A stretch of 41,262 nucleotides of DNA from an uncultured Pseudomonadota bacterium. Lineage in GTDB: Bacteria; Myxococcota_A; Bradymonadia; Bradymonadales; Bradymonadaceae. Below the pieces are notes generated by a model, which did no database searches, was not told the origin of the DNA, and saw only the letters and a list, made by a program, of their open reading frames with translations. This document shows positions 32,262 through 40,984 of this stretch, one piece after another; positions within the stretch are counted from its first letter, which is position 1; each line of letters opens with the position of its first letter. A program made the position numbers and the translations under genes. The stretch is from assembly GCA_950059285.1 (NCBI GenBank), contig CATLTV010000024.1, positions 1-41,262 of the forward strand, read 5' to 3'.

Positions 32262-33524
32262 ATGAGTCACACAAAAATCAAGCATATTATTTCAGCACTT
32301 ACCATCTCAACACTTTTTGCATGTGGTGGAGAGCCAGCCAGCATAAACAACGACACAACCATGTCAGCCGACATGAACCAAACCACCTCCGACATGGGTT
32401 CTCAGACCTCCACGGATATGGGCTCCACCATGAATAGTGACATGTCCTCCACACAAAACGACATGGACACCACCACACCATTCCAAACAGGAATGACATC
32501 CTGTGGTGCACTCCCCACAGGAGAAGCAATTGAGTGTCAACCAAGCCAATACTGCAAAGACTCCACATTAAATCAATGTGAACTTGGTTGCCTGAGCGAT
32601 ATGAACTGTCCTGGCAATGAAGAGTGCAACAAGGAAGAAGGACGCAACACAGGTCTGTGCCAACGTAAAGCTGGTGACGCAGGCATTCCTCCTGATGAGC
32701 CCAACCGTACAGGTATGACCGAATGTGGGTTTAACGTATTTGAAAACTCCACCGTGGAATGTCAGCCAAGCCAGTACTGCAAAGACTCCACATTGAATCA
32801 GTGTGAAGCAGGTTGCTTGAGCGACATGAACTGCCCTGGTGATGAGATTTGCACCAAAGAAAGCGGCCGCTCAGTCGGCACATGTAGCGCAAAACCAGTG
32901 ACAGACCCATGTGATAATGTCACATGCAGCGCAGGCGAAGTATGCAGCGAAGGCTCCTGTGTAAGCACCGATCCTTGTGATGGTGTCACATGTAATGCAG
33001 GTGAAGTCTGTAGCGAAGGCACCTGCGTGAGCACCGATCCTTGCGCAGGGGTATCCTGTGGAGCAGGTGAAGTTTGTCAACAAGGCATGTGTGTAAGCAA
33101 TGATCCTTGTGCCACGGTCACATGCAACAGCGGTCAGGTGTGTGAAAATGGCACCTGTGTTGTCCGCTCCTGTGTCCCCAACGGCACCGCTCAGGATGGC
33201 TGCGCCACAAACCAAATTTGTGGTTATGACGCAAATGACAACCCCGTATGCTACGAACTCCCTCCCTGTGATGCGCAAGGAGAATGCGACCCTGGTGTCT
33301 TTGGCGCAGTCTGCTCCAGTGAGTTTATCAGTGGTAAAGACCCACAATGTATCCCGGAAACATGTGTAGACGACACACACTGCCCCGCCTCACAATACTG
33401 CTACAGAGAGGCAGGTTTTCCAGCAGGTTTCTGTGAAACTGGCGAGTTTGGATCGTTCTGTAATACGAACAGTCAATGCCAGGCAGGTCTTGAATGTGAT
33501 AGCTTCACAGGTACTTGCTTCTAG
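32262..33524 (+). CDS. Cys-rich lipoprotein with tandem internal repeats
   Basis: A 420-aa surface lipoprotein of unknown function. The start has GGAGG 6 nt upstream. The signal ends in lipobox LFACGG. A Ser/Thr/Asp/Met linker follows (DMGSQTSTDMGSTMNSDMSS). Two copies of a repeat of about 60 residues come next, each with ECQPSQYCKDSTLNQCE and a GCLSDMNCPG element. Then four EGF-like units of 20-21 residues (CSAGEVCSEGSCVSTDPC and variants) stand in tandem. A last Cys-rich domain ends in AGLECDSFTGTCF. The repeats look like disulphide-bonded binding modules. A 74-bp palindrome begins right after the stop. Confidence 0.88.
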   Translation: MSHTKIKHIISALTISTLFACGGEPASINNDTTMSADMNQTTSDMGSQTSTDMGSTMNSDMSSTQNDMDTTTPFQTGMTSCGALPTGEAIECQPSQYCKDSTLNQCELGCLSDMNCPGNEECNKEEGRNTGLCQRKAGDAGIPPDEPNRTGMTECGFNVFENSTVECQPSQYCKDSTLNQCEAGCLSDMNCPGDEICTKESGRSVGTCSAKPVTDPCDNVTCSAGEVCSEGSCVSTDPCDGVTCNAGEVCSEGTCVSTDPCAGVSCGAGEVCQQGMCVSNDPCATVTCNSGQVCENGTCVVRSCVPNGTAQDGCATNQICGYDANDNPVCYELPPCDAQGECDPGVFGAVCSSEFISGKDPQCIPETCVDDTHCPASQYCYREAGFPAGFCETGEFGSFCNTNSQCQAGLECDSFTGTCF

Positions 33525-33525
33525 A

Positions 33526-33599
33526 AAATAAAGTGAAGACCAGGAAGCGGTCATTTGAGTCTAGACTCAAATGACCGCTTCCTGGTCTTCACTTTATTT
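33526..33599. terminator. 74-bp perfect palindrome between convergent genes
   Basis: Bases 33526-33562 are the exact reverse complement of 33563-33599, 37 bp per arm, centred on TCTAGA. It starts 2 bases after the stop of the lipoprotein gene and includes the stop codon of the regulator on the other strand (33594-33596). It fills the whole gap between the two convergent genes. The arms end in AAATAAAG/CTTTATTT, so both directions gain a short U-rich end. Confidence 0.82.
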
Positions 33600-36458
33600 C
33601 CTCTCAATCATTCTGACAGGGCATCCAATCGAGTATCCATTTCGAGTCGTTGCAATGAACGGAAGATCACCAAGCTCATCACGTAACTGTTTGCGAAGCT
33701 TACGGATTGCCAGCCGCAAACGATTGTCATGCATCAACGGGTGATACTCGCTGACATCATCCCATGTTCGTGTAATTAGCTCCTCCTTGTCCACCTCACC
33801 AGGGTTTTTAAGCAGGTGTTTGAGCAGATGAAACGGAATACTCTCAGTATCCAACAACACCTCTTGAGATACCTCATCCGTGAGCAACCAGACCTGCCCC
33901 GTGTTCATGTGAATGCTCCACAATGGAGAGGATGCCTCCACGGAGGGAGTGCTACTTTCTTGCAGGCCAGGTAGCACCACCACGCTTTGCTCTTCAAGAA
34001 CCTCGCTCATGCGAGAATACAACATCTGCTCCAGGGCATTCAAATCATCCACATGCACGTCACCTAACATGGTGGCACACATGGTATACGCCAGCGCTGC
34101 ATGTTGCACGCGCTCAAATAGATCCTCCAAACCCTGAATTTCCAGGGATTTTTTGGAACGCAGGAGACGCCATAAAATCAACTCTTCAGCAAATCTTTTT
34201 GAGCCCGTCACGCTGACAAACTCATCAAGAAATTCAATCGCTTGTTCGAACTTTGAAGGCACAAAAAGAAAGCTATGTATGCAGTAGAGCTGACATATTT
34301 CCTGGCCCACACGATACATCGCAAAATGGCGAGCAGTGGCGATCGCAGCGCTCAACTCGTCGGTGCACTCTACACCCTGAATCGCACGCCCTGTGGCCTG
34401 AGCCATCATCTCAAACAGGTAATTTTCTTCCTCTCCAGCAATGAGCTCTACAGGTATATCAGGAGAAGGATTATCAACTTGTGGCTCATGTAAATACGTC
34501 CACATTTGCTGTGCACTTTTCACCATGGGGATGCCATCCCACTCTGCCATATAGTGCTCAATTTGCGGTTTGTGGATGGCATCTAACCTTCGTCCATAAT
34601 GAGCCCAGGCCATGATCCTCATAATGTAATGCTCTGCTTTTGACTGCACCGAGATATTCTGCGCGCGCAACCCCTTAAACTGCTCGACGCACTCAGCAAT
34701 ATGCTCCACATGTCCTCGAGAAATAGCATTTGCAAGATCGATATTACACACCATCGCAAACATGGATGTAGCACTCTGAAAAGAGTATCGCGCAAGCTGA
34801 ATGCAGCGATCGGCAAGCTCCTCATCGCCCGTATCCGTCCAGAGCGCACCCAACATGATAGGCGCAGTACCTCGCAGATTTCCAATCGCGTTACTCATAC
34901 CAAAGAAACGTCGAGCAACCCTGGCAGCCTCGCGATATTGCTTGAGGATATAATAATTCTGAACAACCACAATCGCCCAATAACTCTGCTCGGCATAAGG
35001 CAAAGACTCAAAGACCTCCATAATATCACGCAAAAGTGCTCGCCCATCCAGAACACGACCAGAATACGCCAGAGCCTTCATACGCACGATTCTTGTGCGA
35101 AGATTCATCCACTTGTCTTCCGTGGAGGTGGGCTCCAATGTGTCCAGAGCCTTCTGAAACTCTGCGGTCTGAATGTATGATCGAGACAAAAGAATACGGA
35201 TCTGATCACAGAACATCTTCTCTTTTGACCCCATATCTGGACGCTCATGCTGCTCAAGCAACACGTTACCTTGCTTTTGCAATGCCTCAAACTTGCCCTT
35301 CATCAGCAACAAATAGAGCCAGTACATGGAGTCCTCTAATTCAAGATCCTCCTGCCACCTGAGCGCTTCAGCCTTCTCAAAATCGGCCATGTAACACGAC
35401 GCGCGAAAGAGCCACACCTGTAATCTAGGCTCTTTCAAACCATCAAGAATCACATACAAATCAACAAGATAACCAACCCTCCTGAAGTGCTCAAAATGAA
35501 GTTCGAGCACCTCTTCAATCCTGGGCAATAACCTGTGATAAACCGCACACTTCAGAGCTGCAAACCACACATCAACCTGCTCCTCTCCTTCAGCTCGAAT
35601 CATTACATCAAGTAATGTATGTACATGTTGTATCTCCACACCATGCTCACACTGAAGAGCCTCTCCTTGATCTGGTGAGAGCACCAATCCTGCAGGTGAT
35701 ACCTGCACTACACCTGCATCCTGGAGTTGAGTAAGCTCAACCTCACTCACTTCACACGCTTTGAATACACACGATGACACCACAGCATAATGCGTCGCGT
35801 TCAACACTGAAATCACCTTGAGCTGAGCCACACTTGGCTCAAGCAAGGGCATCACCTTGGTTTTGTATGAGCCTGAAGGGCTCACACTCATTTGAAGAGG
35901 ATCTTGCATCGCAGCATCCCTCAACGATGTATCACGCAGCGGCGCATCACCCACATGAGTTACACACGCAGTATCAACCACATCCACAAGCGACATATCA
36001 CCCAACAGAAGCCAGGTCGCAGAACACGCATAACGCTGCACACAAGACGCAAACACTCCAAGCGCATGCGCATCCACCAGATGCGCATTTTCAATGATGA
36101 CTTTGAGGTGATGAAGATCCGCAAAATCAATCATATGCGTCAACATATCCTCCACACTTCCCTGATGTTCAAGCTTATAACCCTGCGCACTATCCAAAGA
36201 AATTTGACGAAATATATCAATTACATAGGCACAAAACGCTGGCGCATCAATAGCCTCATCCAACACGATGCAGACCACCTCCGAGCGCCTTTGCTCCACG
36301 GATAGCCCCACTCCTTGCCATGCAAACACGGCCTCTCTGACACGAGGCACATCACCCACAAAACACATCAACGGTGGGCGCTCCACCACATCGTTCAATG
36401 CGCCCATGCGCTCTGTCTGTACATTTGGAATTCTATAACGAAGAGGGATCACAACCAT
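33594..36458 (-). CDS. Large regulator with TPR-like middle and C-terminal winged helix
   Basis: A 954-aa predicted transcription regulator. The frame opens at 36518 (GTG), but the ATG at 36458 (MVVIPLRYRIPNV) seems better. Residues of about 15-190 resemble a STAND/MalT-like ATPase that has lost its P-loop: no GxxGxGKT is present, and the Walker B position reads VIIENAHLVDA. The middle is helical, with TPR-like repeats (LTRALAYSGR-type, KALDTLEPTSTEDKWMNLRT, EAARVARRFFGMSNAIGNLR). The last ~110 residues are an OmpR-type winged helix (FHLLKHLLKNPGEVDKEELI, NRLRLAIRKLRKQL, ATTRNGYSI). A protein-sensing rather than ATP-driven regulator is likely. Targets are unknown; it converges with the lipoprotein gene. 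Confidence 0.83.
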   Translation of the reverse strand: MVVIPLRYRIPNVQTERMGALNDVVERPPLMCFVGDVPRVREAVFAWQGVGLSVEQRRSEVVCIVLDEAIDAPAFCAYVIDIFRQISLDSAQGYKLEHQGSVEDMLTHMIDFADLHHLKVIIENAHLVDAHALGVFASCVQRYACSATWLLLGDMSLVDVVDTACVTHVGDAPLRDTSLRDAAMQDPLQMSVSPSGSYKTKVMPLLEPSVAQLKVISVLNATHYAVVSSCVFKACEVSEVELTQLQDAGVVQVSPAGLVLSPDQGEALQCEHGVEIQHVHTLLDVMIRAEGEEQVDVWFAALKCAVYHRLLPRIEEVLELHFEHFRRVGYLVDLYVILDGLKEPRLQVWLFRASCYMADFEKAEALRWQEDLELEDSMYWLYLLLMKGKFEALQKQGNVLLEQHERPDMGSKEKMFCDQIRILLSRSYIQTAEFQKALDTLEPTSTEDKWMNLRTRIVRMKALAYSGRVLDGRALLRDIMEVFESLPYAEQSYWAIVVVQNYYILKQYREAARVARRFFGMSNAIGNLRGTAPIMLGALWTDTGDEELADRCIQLARYSFQSATSMFAMVCNIDLANAISRGHVEHIAECVEQFKGLRAQNISVQSKAEHYIMRIMAWAHYGRRLDAIHKPQIEHYMAEWDGIPMVKSAQQMWTYLHEPQVDNPSPDIPVELIAGEEENYLFEMMAQATGRAIQGVECTDELSAAIATARHFAMYRVGQEICQLYCIHSFLFVPSKFEQAIEFLDEFVSVTGSKRFAEELILWRLLRSKKSLEIQGLEDLFERVQHAALAYTMCATMLGDVHVDDLNALEQMLYSRMSEVLEEQSVVVLPGLQESSTPSVEASSPLWSIHMNTGQVWLLTDEVSQEVLLDTESIPFHLLKHLLKNPGEVDKEELITRTWDDVSEYHPLMHDNRLRLAIRKLRKQLRDELGDLPFIATTRNGYSIGCPVRMIERK

Positions 36459-36539
36459 GGACTTACTCGAATGTAACTTGTTCTTAACAACGACGACTAA
36501 ATCATGGACGAACCACACCGTAACCTATTCAATAGCGCA

Positions 36540-36582
36540 AAAAAGAACGCGCTGTCCTTCATAAGGACAGCGCGTTCTTTTT
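36540..36582. terminator. Perfect hairpin, 20-bp stem, 3-nt loop
   Basis: The arms 36540-36559 and 36563-36582 pair around the loop CAT. The stem holds GAACGCGCTGTCC, with an A run on the left and a T run on the right, so it could act in both directions. It lies between the minus-strand outer-membrane barrel gene and the regulator, after the former. Confidence 0.78.
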
Positions 36583-36625
36583 GCTTATACGCTCCATGTT
36601 TCACATGAAACACACTTGATAAAAC

Positions 36626-37228
36626 CTAAAACACAAGCTCGACGTGCGCACCAATATCAAGCCAGTTGATTGGATCTGCGTCGGGGTTACTTCCAGGGAA
36701 CAATGCGTTGTAACCGGCATGAAGACCCAGGTTCACAAAGGGAATCGCGGTGAAATCAATCGCAATACCAGCATCAAAACTCAGACCATCGTTGTCCTTA
36801 AATGCCCATGTGCCTTGTGTATCAACAAAGCCATAACCAATGTGTGAGTACAATGATCCACCCACAAGGAAATCAAACCCAACACGAGCGCCAGCACGTG
36901 CTGACAACAAACGCTGACGTGAGTTTTGAGCTGTATCTGTCGCGCCAGAACCCACAGACTCAATCGCAAATCCCATGTAGTTCACCTGAAGCTCAGGTGC
37001 CAACCTCAACACAGGAATGAAGTCCTCCTGCCAACCTAATCTGAGGTTCGCCCCCAGACCAAGACTGTCCGAGCTGACCTCACCCAGTTGAAATGCACCA
37101 TTCAAATCAGCGCCGACCAAGATGTCGGCGTGTGCATCTTGCTCCTGCATCACGCTCATAAACGAAAAAGTCAATGCAATCAGAGGGATAAGTTTACATA
37201 CTTTAATTAAGGTTTCTCTTCCTGACAT
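36626..37228 (-). CDS. Predicted outer-membrane beta-barrel protein
   Basis: A 200-aa exported protein. The ATG at 37228 has AAAGGATG about 6 nt upstream and opens on a signal peptide (LIKVCKLIPLIALTFSFMSV, cleavage after AHA). The frame runs on to 37276. The mature part shows alternating hydrophobic residues and Gly-rich turns that suit eight or so strands: ILVGADLNGAFQLGEV, LGANLRLGWQ, GARVGFDFLVGGSLYSHIGY. It ends ELVF, with the C-terminal Phe used by the BAM complex. The size is close to OmpA/OmpW-type barrels. The function is unknown. It has a hairpin downstream and stands alone. Confidence 0.82.
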   Translation of the reverse strand: MSGRETLIKVCKLIPLIALTFSFMSVMQEQDAHADILVGADLNGAFQLGEVSSDSLGLGANLRLGWQEDFIPVLRLAPELQVNYMGFAIESVGSGATDTAQNSRQRLLSARAGARVGFDFLVGGSLYSHIGYGFVDTQGTWAFKDNDGLSFDAGIAIDFTAIPFVNLGLHAGYNALFPGSNPDADPINWLDIGAHVELVF

Positions 37229-37575
37229 GGCACATCCTTTGGCTTTTATCCTGTAGTCTTTTCTATCTTCACTCAAACATGATCATTTAGACGCATCATA
37301 TATCAAGTTGATTCATCCTGACGATCACACTTTTACAAAGAGTTTCTCCTCTCTACTCACAAACAAGCATAACGGTTACACTACCTTTGCAACAGACAGA
37401 ATCACACCTGTTAGTCGCAACAACCATGTGCTCTTGTGCATCATACCGACAATACGCTACAAATGGCCCAACTTGATCGCTGAGATTGTATGTCTCGGTT
37501 CAGAACGATAACAATATTGGCCGCAGCATCCATCTCTCAAGACTATAAATGACACTTCCGACGAGGCTTACCCCC
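37229..37575. other. Divergent intergenic region
   Basis: This 347-bp gap separates the barrel gene (minus) from the dipeptidase gene (plus). Open frames here are short and show no family likeness. Promoters for both sides are expected, but no hexamer pair could be chosen with confidence. Confidence 0.5.
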
Positions 37576-38946
37576 ATGAGTACAGATTCCATTCAGGACT
37601 ACCTTGACCAGCACCAAGAACGCTTCATGACAGAACTCATTGAGTTCTTGAAAATCCCCAGCGTCTCCACCGCCCCCGAACATGCTGAAGATGTCCAGCG
37701 CTGTGCCGAATGGGTCAAGTCTCACCTCATCGGCATCGGTATCGACAAGGTTGAAGTCCACCCCACACCTGGACATCCCATCGTTTACGCTGAACACTGC
37801 ACTCAGCCCGATAAACCCACCGTCCTCCTCTATGGACACTACGACGTACAACCTCCCGAACCTCTTGATGAATGGGTCACACCTCCCTTTGAACCCGATG
37901 TCCGTGATGGCAAAATCTTTGCCCGTGGCGCAACTGATGACAAGGGACAGGTCTTCGCTCACTTCAAAGGTCTTGAAGCACTCCTTAAAACCACAGGCGA
38001 ACTCCCCGTTAACGTCAAGATCGTGCTTGAAGGCGAGGAAGAAGTTGGCAGCGTCAACCTCGAGAACTGGATCAATGCACATGTGGATATGCTCACGTGT
38101 GACTCCGTTGTTATCTCTGACTCCTCCATGTTTGCGCCTGGCCTCCCCTCCATCACATACGGCTTGCGTGGCCTGATGTACTGCGAAGTCTCTGTCACTG
38201 GACCAGGCCACGACCTCCACTCTGGCATGTACGGCGGGGCCGTCCCCAACCCCATCAACGCACTCGCCACGATGATCGGTAAACTCACCGATGAATCAGG
38301 TAAAATCCTCGTGGATGGCTTCTATGATAACATTGAACCTCTCACCGAAGAGGAGCGCGCACAGTTTGCAAGCCTTCCTCATACGGACGAAGGATTCCTC
38401 AAAGAAGTCAACGGTGTAGGCCTTCATGGAGAAGACGGATTTACGACGCTTGAGCGCATCTGGGCTCGCCCCACACTCGACTGTAACGGTATCTATGGTG
38501 GCTTTACAGGTGAAGGCGCAAAGACAGTCATCCCAAGTAAAGCACACACCAAAATCTCCTGCCGTCTTGTACCTGGTCAAAACTCTGCGGACATCGGCAA
38601 AAAGATGGAGGCTTACCTTCGCAAAATCGCACCTGATTATGTCAAGGTCGACTTCCACCTTCACCATGGCGGAGAACCAATCGTGGTCAACCTCGATAAC
38701 CCCACTGTTCAGGCCGCACAACGTGCCCTCAAACAGGCATGGGACAAGGACGCTGTAGCCATTCGTTCAGGTGGCTCCATCCCTGTGGTCGCGACCTTTG
38801 GCGATATCCTCAACGCACCCGTGGTCCTGATTGGACTCGGACTCGCGGATGACCGTCTGCACTCCCCCAACGAGAAGTTTGATGTCACAAACTTCTACCA
38901 TGGCATCACCACCAGCGCTTACTTCTACAGCGAGCTGGCAAAGTGA
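37576..38946 (+). CDS. M20-family dipeptidase
   Basis: A 456-aa zinc peptidase of the M20 group, close in pattern to CNDP/PepV-like dipeptidases that cleave dipeptides in the cytoplasm. The ATG at 37576 has GAGG 9 nt upstream; another ATG at 37549 is open. Metal ligands and catalytic residues are visible: GHYDVQPP (His), GATDDKGQ (bridging Asp), EGEEEVGS (catalytic and metal Glu), ISDSSMFAPG (Asp), and LHSPNEKF near the C-terminus (His). The central lid domain holds GPGHDLHSGMYGGAVPNP. All are intact. It heads a three-gene operon with the membrane protein and DUF423 protein, linked by short overlaps. There is no signal peptide. Confidence 0.93.
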   Translation: MSTDSIQDYLDQHQERFMTELIEFLKIPSVSTAPEHAEDVQRCAEWVKSHLIGIGIDKVEVHPTPGHPIVYAEHCTQPDKPTVLLYGHYDVQPPEPLDEWVTPPFEPDVRDGKIFARGATDDKGQVFAHFKGLEALLKTTGELPVNVKIVLEGEEEVGSVNLENWINAHVDMLTCDSVVISDSSMFAPGLPSITYGLRGLMYCEVSVTGPGHDLHSGMYGGAVPNPINALATMIGKLTDESGKILVDGFYDNIEPLTEEERAQFASLPHTDEGFLKEVNGVGLHGEDGFTTLERIWARPTLDCNGIYGGFTGEGAKTVIPSKAHTKISCRLVPGQNSADIGKKMEAYLRKIAPDYVKVDFHLHHGGEPIVVNLDNPTVQAAQRALKQAWDKDAVAIRSGGSIPVVATFGDILNAPVVLIGLGLADDRLHSPNEKFDVTNFYHGITTSAYFYSELAK

Positions 38947-39593
38947 ACCACATGCGAGGAACAGCACAACACACACCAGAGCCCTCCACTTCAGGCCCTT
39001 CGCTGGCCATCAAGGTGGGGCTAGCGCTCTCCTTTGTGCTGTTCCTCGTCATGACAACCTGGCTTGTCATCGATTATAAAACGTCGAAAATAAAGATAAA
39101 AAAAGAGACCCTCCCCGAGTTTGCTCCCTCACACACCTTCACGCTAGGCGATCCTGACCTGTACTTCATGTGGTTTGACCACAATAACACGCAAAAGAGC
39201 GCACGCACACTTACACACATTCCATCGTGGACCTACCCTGCGCTTGAAGTATGGACCCCCGCCTGGGGACCAAGACCTGTCGCCGAAGGCGGCTACCTTG
39301 TTGACCTCTCCACTCCCATTCAAGGCCAACAATACACCGCAACACTTGTGCCTCGAAACACCATCTTCCACACATCTCATGCCGCTGATGCTGGCAACGC
39401 ACATGGCATCCTGACCACTTTCTTTGCTCAGGAGCTCGCCAATCTCAACCCATCAAGCGATCGCACCAAGAACACCATAAAACTCCAGGAAAACCTTGGT
39501 TTCATTGAGGAAAACAGACCCCTCACAACCCAGGAAATCATTCAAATCATTCGCGCTACAGAACGCGAAAAACAGAGGTCAACATCACCATGA
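38943..39593 (+). CDS. Membrane-anchored protein of unknown function
   Basis: A 216-aa protein of no recognised family. The GTG at 38943 overlaps the dipeptidase stop (GTGA), which suggests coupling; an ATG at 38952 is the alternative. One membrane helix (AIKVGLALSFVLFLVMTTWL) lies at about residues 22-44. The rest is probably periplasmic, with aromatic beta-like stretches (LYFMWFDHNN, YPALEVWTPAWGPRPVAEGG) and a charged helical C-terminus (TTQEIIQIIRATEREKQR). It overlaps the next gene by ATGA. Confidence 0.8.
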   Translation: MNHMRGTAQHTPEPSTSGPSLAIKVGLALSFVLFLVMTTWLVIDYKTSKIKIKKETLPEFAPSHTFTLGDPDLYFMWFDHNNTQKSARTLTHIPSWTYPALEVWTPAWGPRPVAEGGYLVDLSTPIQGQQYTATLVPRNTIFHTSHAADAGNAHGILTTFFAQELANLNPSSDRTKNTIKLQENLGFIEENRPLTTQEIIQIIRATEREKQRSTSP

Positions 39594-39991
39594 TACTTAA
39601 ATTCATCGGCCCACTCGCTGCTATCTTTGGGGGACTAAGCGTCGCGCTCGGAGCCTTCGGAGCTCACGGCCTCCGCGCCAAAGTCCTTGATGGCTCACTT
39701 GAACCGCGCATGTTGGAAGTCTGGCAAACCGCTGCATCTTACCAGATGTACCACGCACTTGCCCTGCTTTGTGTCACCTGGTTACTGACACAAAAACCCG
39801 AGCTTACAAGCGCACATATCGCTGGATGGGCATTCATCGCGGGTATCGCGATCTTCAGCGGCTCACTCTACACCATGGTCTTTACGGGCATAAAATGGCT
39901 CGGCGCAATCACCCCCATTGGCGGGGTGGCGTTCCTCATCGGTTGGGGCGCGCTCGCGTTCTCACTCTTGCAACTTGGCAAGGCAAGTTAG
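39590..39991 (+). CDS. DUF423 family membrane protein
   Basis: A 133-aa inner-membrane protein with four predicted helices. GGLSVALGAFGAHGLRAKV at the N-terminus, then SYQMYHALALL and SGSLYTMVFTGIKWLGAITP, are the hallmark segments of the DUF423 (YgdD) family, whose function is still unknown. The length is normal for the family. It overlaps the upstream gene by four bases (ATGA), so it is cotranslated. It converges with the ADP-ribosylglycohydrolase gene, leaving only 5 bases between the two stop codons. Confidence 0.92.
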   Translation: MILKFIGPLAAIFGGLSVALGAFGAHGLRAKVLDGSLEPRMLEVWQTAASYQMYHALALLCVTWLLTQKPELTSAHIAGWAFIAGIAIFSGSLYTMVFTGIKWLGAITPIGGVAFLIGWGALAFSLLQLGKAS

Positions 39992-39996
39992 TTCAA

Positions 39997-40902
39997 TCAC
40001 ACGGTGACGTTTAAAAGGTCCCCTGACAACGCCTCCAGCACAGCTCTCCCCTCCAGCTCTTTGAGCCATGATGAGGGGAGTTTTTTATGCCCATGACGAG
40101 CCCCCCAGATAGCACCAGCCATGGCACTGATGGTGTCCGCATCGCCTCCACAGCTCCAGCTCAACGACATCATCGACTCAAAGTCCCGCTCAAAATGTGA
40201 AAGCGCCATATAAAGCGCAGACATACAGGACTCCAGCGCGGTCATACCCACACCTGGCGAAATCCTGATCTGCTGGGCTGTCCTGAGTGTGGATGCAGTC
40301 AACCATTCACGCACATGATGAAGCGCTTCGTGATACTCTTGTTGCACATCAAGCACCTGAAGTTCATCAACAATTGCAATGGGCTCCATATCCTTCAGCG
40401 CCATATGCGTGGCACATGCGATCAACCCTGCACCATCCTGACCAAGCGGATGTGCATGTGTAATCCTTGCCTGTTGTTTGGCGGCATCAAAGAGCACTGA
40501 CTGGTCATCAAACAGGAGCGCCAGAGGTGCCGCGCGCATCGCCCCTCCATTGCCAAGCGAACCCTCCTTGTAGACTGCTCGATTGACCTCGTTCCAGTGC
40601 GCCCCTCGCTTGATTTTCTTTAAAAGTTTGGCTGCCGCAGGACCATAACCACGACTCCAACGATAACTTTGCGCGAACTGTGTTGCGATAGCATCCAGGT
40701 CAAGCTCGCCGTGCTCAACGATGACCCCCATCATATCGAGCATCATCTGTGTATCATCCGTAAAACGTCTCTTTCGGTCCGATGTCTTACCAATCATTCC
40801 CCACACAAAACGCTCAAGAACTCCCCCCTCATAAGGGGCACCAAATGCATCTCCAAGTGCAAGACCAAGGACGCAGCCCTGACTTCTATCTAATGTGGTC
40901 AT
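39997..40902 (-). CDS. ADP-ribosylglycohydrolase family protein
   Basis: A 301-aa cytoplasmic hydrolase that should remove ADP-ribose from proteins or other acceptors (DraG/ARH group). The two metal-binding motifs are complete: RFTDDTQMM near residue 45, and SCGGDADTISAMAGAIWGA near residue 250. GLALGDAFGAPYEG at the N-terminus, GSLGNGGAMRAAP and ITHAHPLGQ are also conserved. No toxin or ADP-ribosyltransferase gene lies beside it here, so its target is unknown. The ATG at 40902 has no strong ribosome binding site. A long hairpin lies 17 bases upstream of the start and probably ends a gene beyond it. Confidence 0.93.
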   Translation of the reverse strand: MTTLDRSQGCVLGLALGDAFGAPYEGGVLERFVWGMIGKTSDRKRRFTDDTQMMLDMMGVIVEHGELDLDAIATQFAQSYRWSRGYGPAAAKLLKKIKRGAHWNEVNRAVYKEGSLGNGGAMRAAPLALLFDDQSVLFDAAKQQARITHAHPLGQDGAGLIACATHMALKDMEPIAIVDELQVLDVQQEYHEALHHVREWLTASTLRTAQQIRISPGVGMTALESCMSALYMALSHFERDFESMMSLSWSCGGDADTISAMAGAIWGARHGHKKLPSSWLKELEGRAVLEALSGDLLNVTV

Positions 40903-40919
40903 AACAGGCTCCCAGAATA

Positions 40920-40984
40920 GTTTATCTTGAAGATAATGGTGGGTTTACCTTGAAGATAAACCCACCATTATCTTCAAGATAAAC
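40920..40984. terminator. Perfect hairpin, 28-bp stem, 9-nt loop
   Basis: The arms 40920-40947 and 40957-40984 are exact reverse complements around the loop CCTTGAAGA. The loop repeats part of the arm (TTGAAGAT), so alternative pairings exist. It is upstream of the minus-strand hydrolase gene and probably terminates a minus-strand transcript that begins further right. Confidence 0.7.

Noticed and set aside
32880-33170. Regularly spaced DNA repeats that might look like a CRISPR array
   Set aside because: They are in frame and encode EGF-like units with conserved Cys; spacing and divergence fit protein repeats.
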